Below, piece by piece: positions 63,868 to 64,000 of a DNA stretch of 64,000 bases. The position numbers and the translations under genes are program-made. The notes under the pieces are model-generated. The model saw nothing but the letters and a program-made list of their open reading frames with translations. It had not been told where the DNA came from and searched no databases. Position 1 is the stretch's first letter. Each line of letters opens with the position of its first letter. The stretch is from an uncultured Roseburia sp. (lineage in GTDB: Bacteria > Bacillota > Clostridia > Lachnospirales > Lachnospiraceae). The stretch is from contig CANRSX010000001.1 of assembly GCA_947642555.1 (NCBI GenBank), positions 124,001 through 188,000 of the forward strand. Direction: 5' to 3'.

Positions 63868-64000
63868 TCACAATACACAGGCGTTTCCTGTATAGGGATG
63901 ATTCCCGGCATAAGCGGATGCTTTCGCGGCAAACTCCCCCTCCGCCATTTTGTCAAAATATTCCCTCTGCCATACGGTATAATCAAAATCATCCCTCTTA
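63868..64000 (-). CDS. C-terminus of an unidentified gene entering from the right
   Basis: A leftward frame open from the window edge to TGA at 63868-63870 reads KRDDFDYTVWQREYFDKMAEGEFAAKASAYAGNHPYTGNACVL. The tryptophan- and tyrosine-bearing helical start and balanced composition look coding. The start and family are outside the window. Confidence 0.4.
   Translation of the reverse strand, partial: KRDDFDYTVWQREYFDKMAEGEFAAKASAYAGNHPYTGNACVL

Noticed and set aside
1-64000. tRNA or rRNA genes
   Set aside because: No cloverleaf with GGTTCGAATCC-type T-arm or rRNA-like stretch was recognised by reading; the integration site is a protein gene, not a tRNA.

Overview
The window comes from a low-to-mid GC Gram-positive Clostridia genome, most likely a gut Lachnospiraceae. 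The evidence is the strong AGGAGG ribosome sites, an rpsO-pnp pair, scpA-scpB, two sporulation/DacF-type carboxypeptidases, a Tad-type (CpaE/CpaF) locus and a sodium-pumping biotin decarboxylase cluster. It divides into a temperate siphophage (1 to about 37,440, left end outside the window) and host chromosome (about 37,440 to 64,000). The phage half is visibly poorer in CGCG-type words than the host half.

Prophage. Nearly everything from 34.4 kb down to position 1 is transcribed leftward. A divergent lysogeny switch lies at 34.46-34.58 kb. To its right are a rightward XRE repressor, an unusual TM2-MuF fusion protein and a large serine integrase. The integrase ends at the phage-host junction, and the phage has cut the host cpaF (tadA) gene in two. 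Leftward of the switch come small early genes, an HUH Rep-like protein with a possible antisense RNA over its leader, an RNase H-like protein, an HNH-like protein, an MT-A70 adenine methyltransferase, and a C5-cytosine methyltransferase split at a canonical -1 slippery heptamer. After these come a variable protein, a SleB-like hydrolase, YopX, an HD protein, SSB and a sigma-like late regulator. The late operon then runs terS, terL, portal, MuF head protein, a Tad2-like (DUF2829) protein, scaffold, capsid, head-tail joining genes, tail tube, tail chaperones, tape measure and baseplate.

The outstanding system is a diversity-generating retroelement (DGR) at the end of the tail genes. It contains a reverse transcriptase, an Avd-like protein and a 120-bp template repeat (TR). 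It serves TWO variable repeats: one in the adjacent tail adhesin (VR1) and one 23 kb away in an early-region protein (VR2). Of the 25 substitutions I count between TR and the two VRs, 23 fall at template adenines. Both VRs are followed, after exactly 31 bp, by a GC-rich hairpin whose stem sequence differs between the two sites. A terminator about 110-140 nt past TR may end the template RNA. Separately, the nonamer CCTGCTGCC occurs about 30 times between 9.2 and 35.3 kb, always on the same DNA strand, in all reading frames and in genes of both directions.

Host half. It holds the truncated cpaF with cpaE and a divergent XRE regulator, then a lone nucleotidyltransferase. Next is a five-gene decarboxylase or transcarboxylase cluster with its own consensus promoter, followed by two D,D-carboxypeptidases flanking scpA/scpB, a membrane-bound alpha/beta hydrolase, marR, cls, a cytoplasmic subtilisin, pnp and rpsO. 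Further right are an SH3-NlpC/P60 hydrolase with a perfect WalR-type box, a 169-bp structured tandem repeat, an XRE-TPR regulator, a decayed class B sortase beside a small XRE module, a two-gene chromate transporter, a MarR regulator and a chrA scrap. I found no tRNA, rRNA or CRISPR array.
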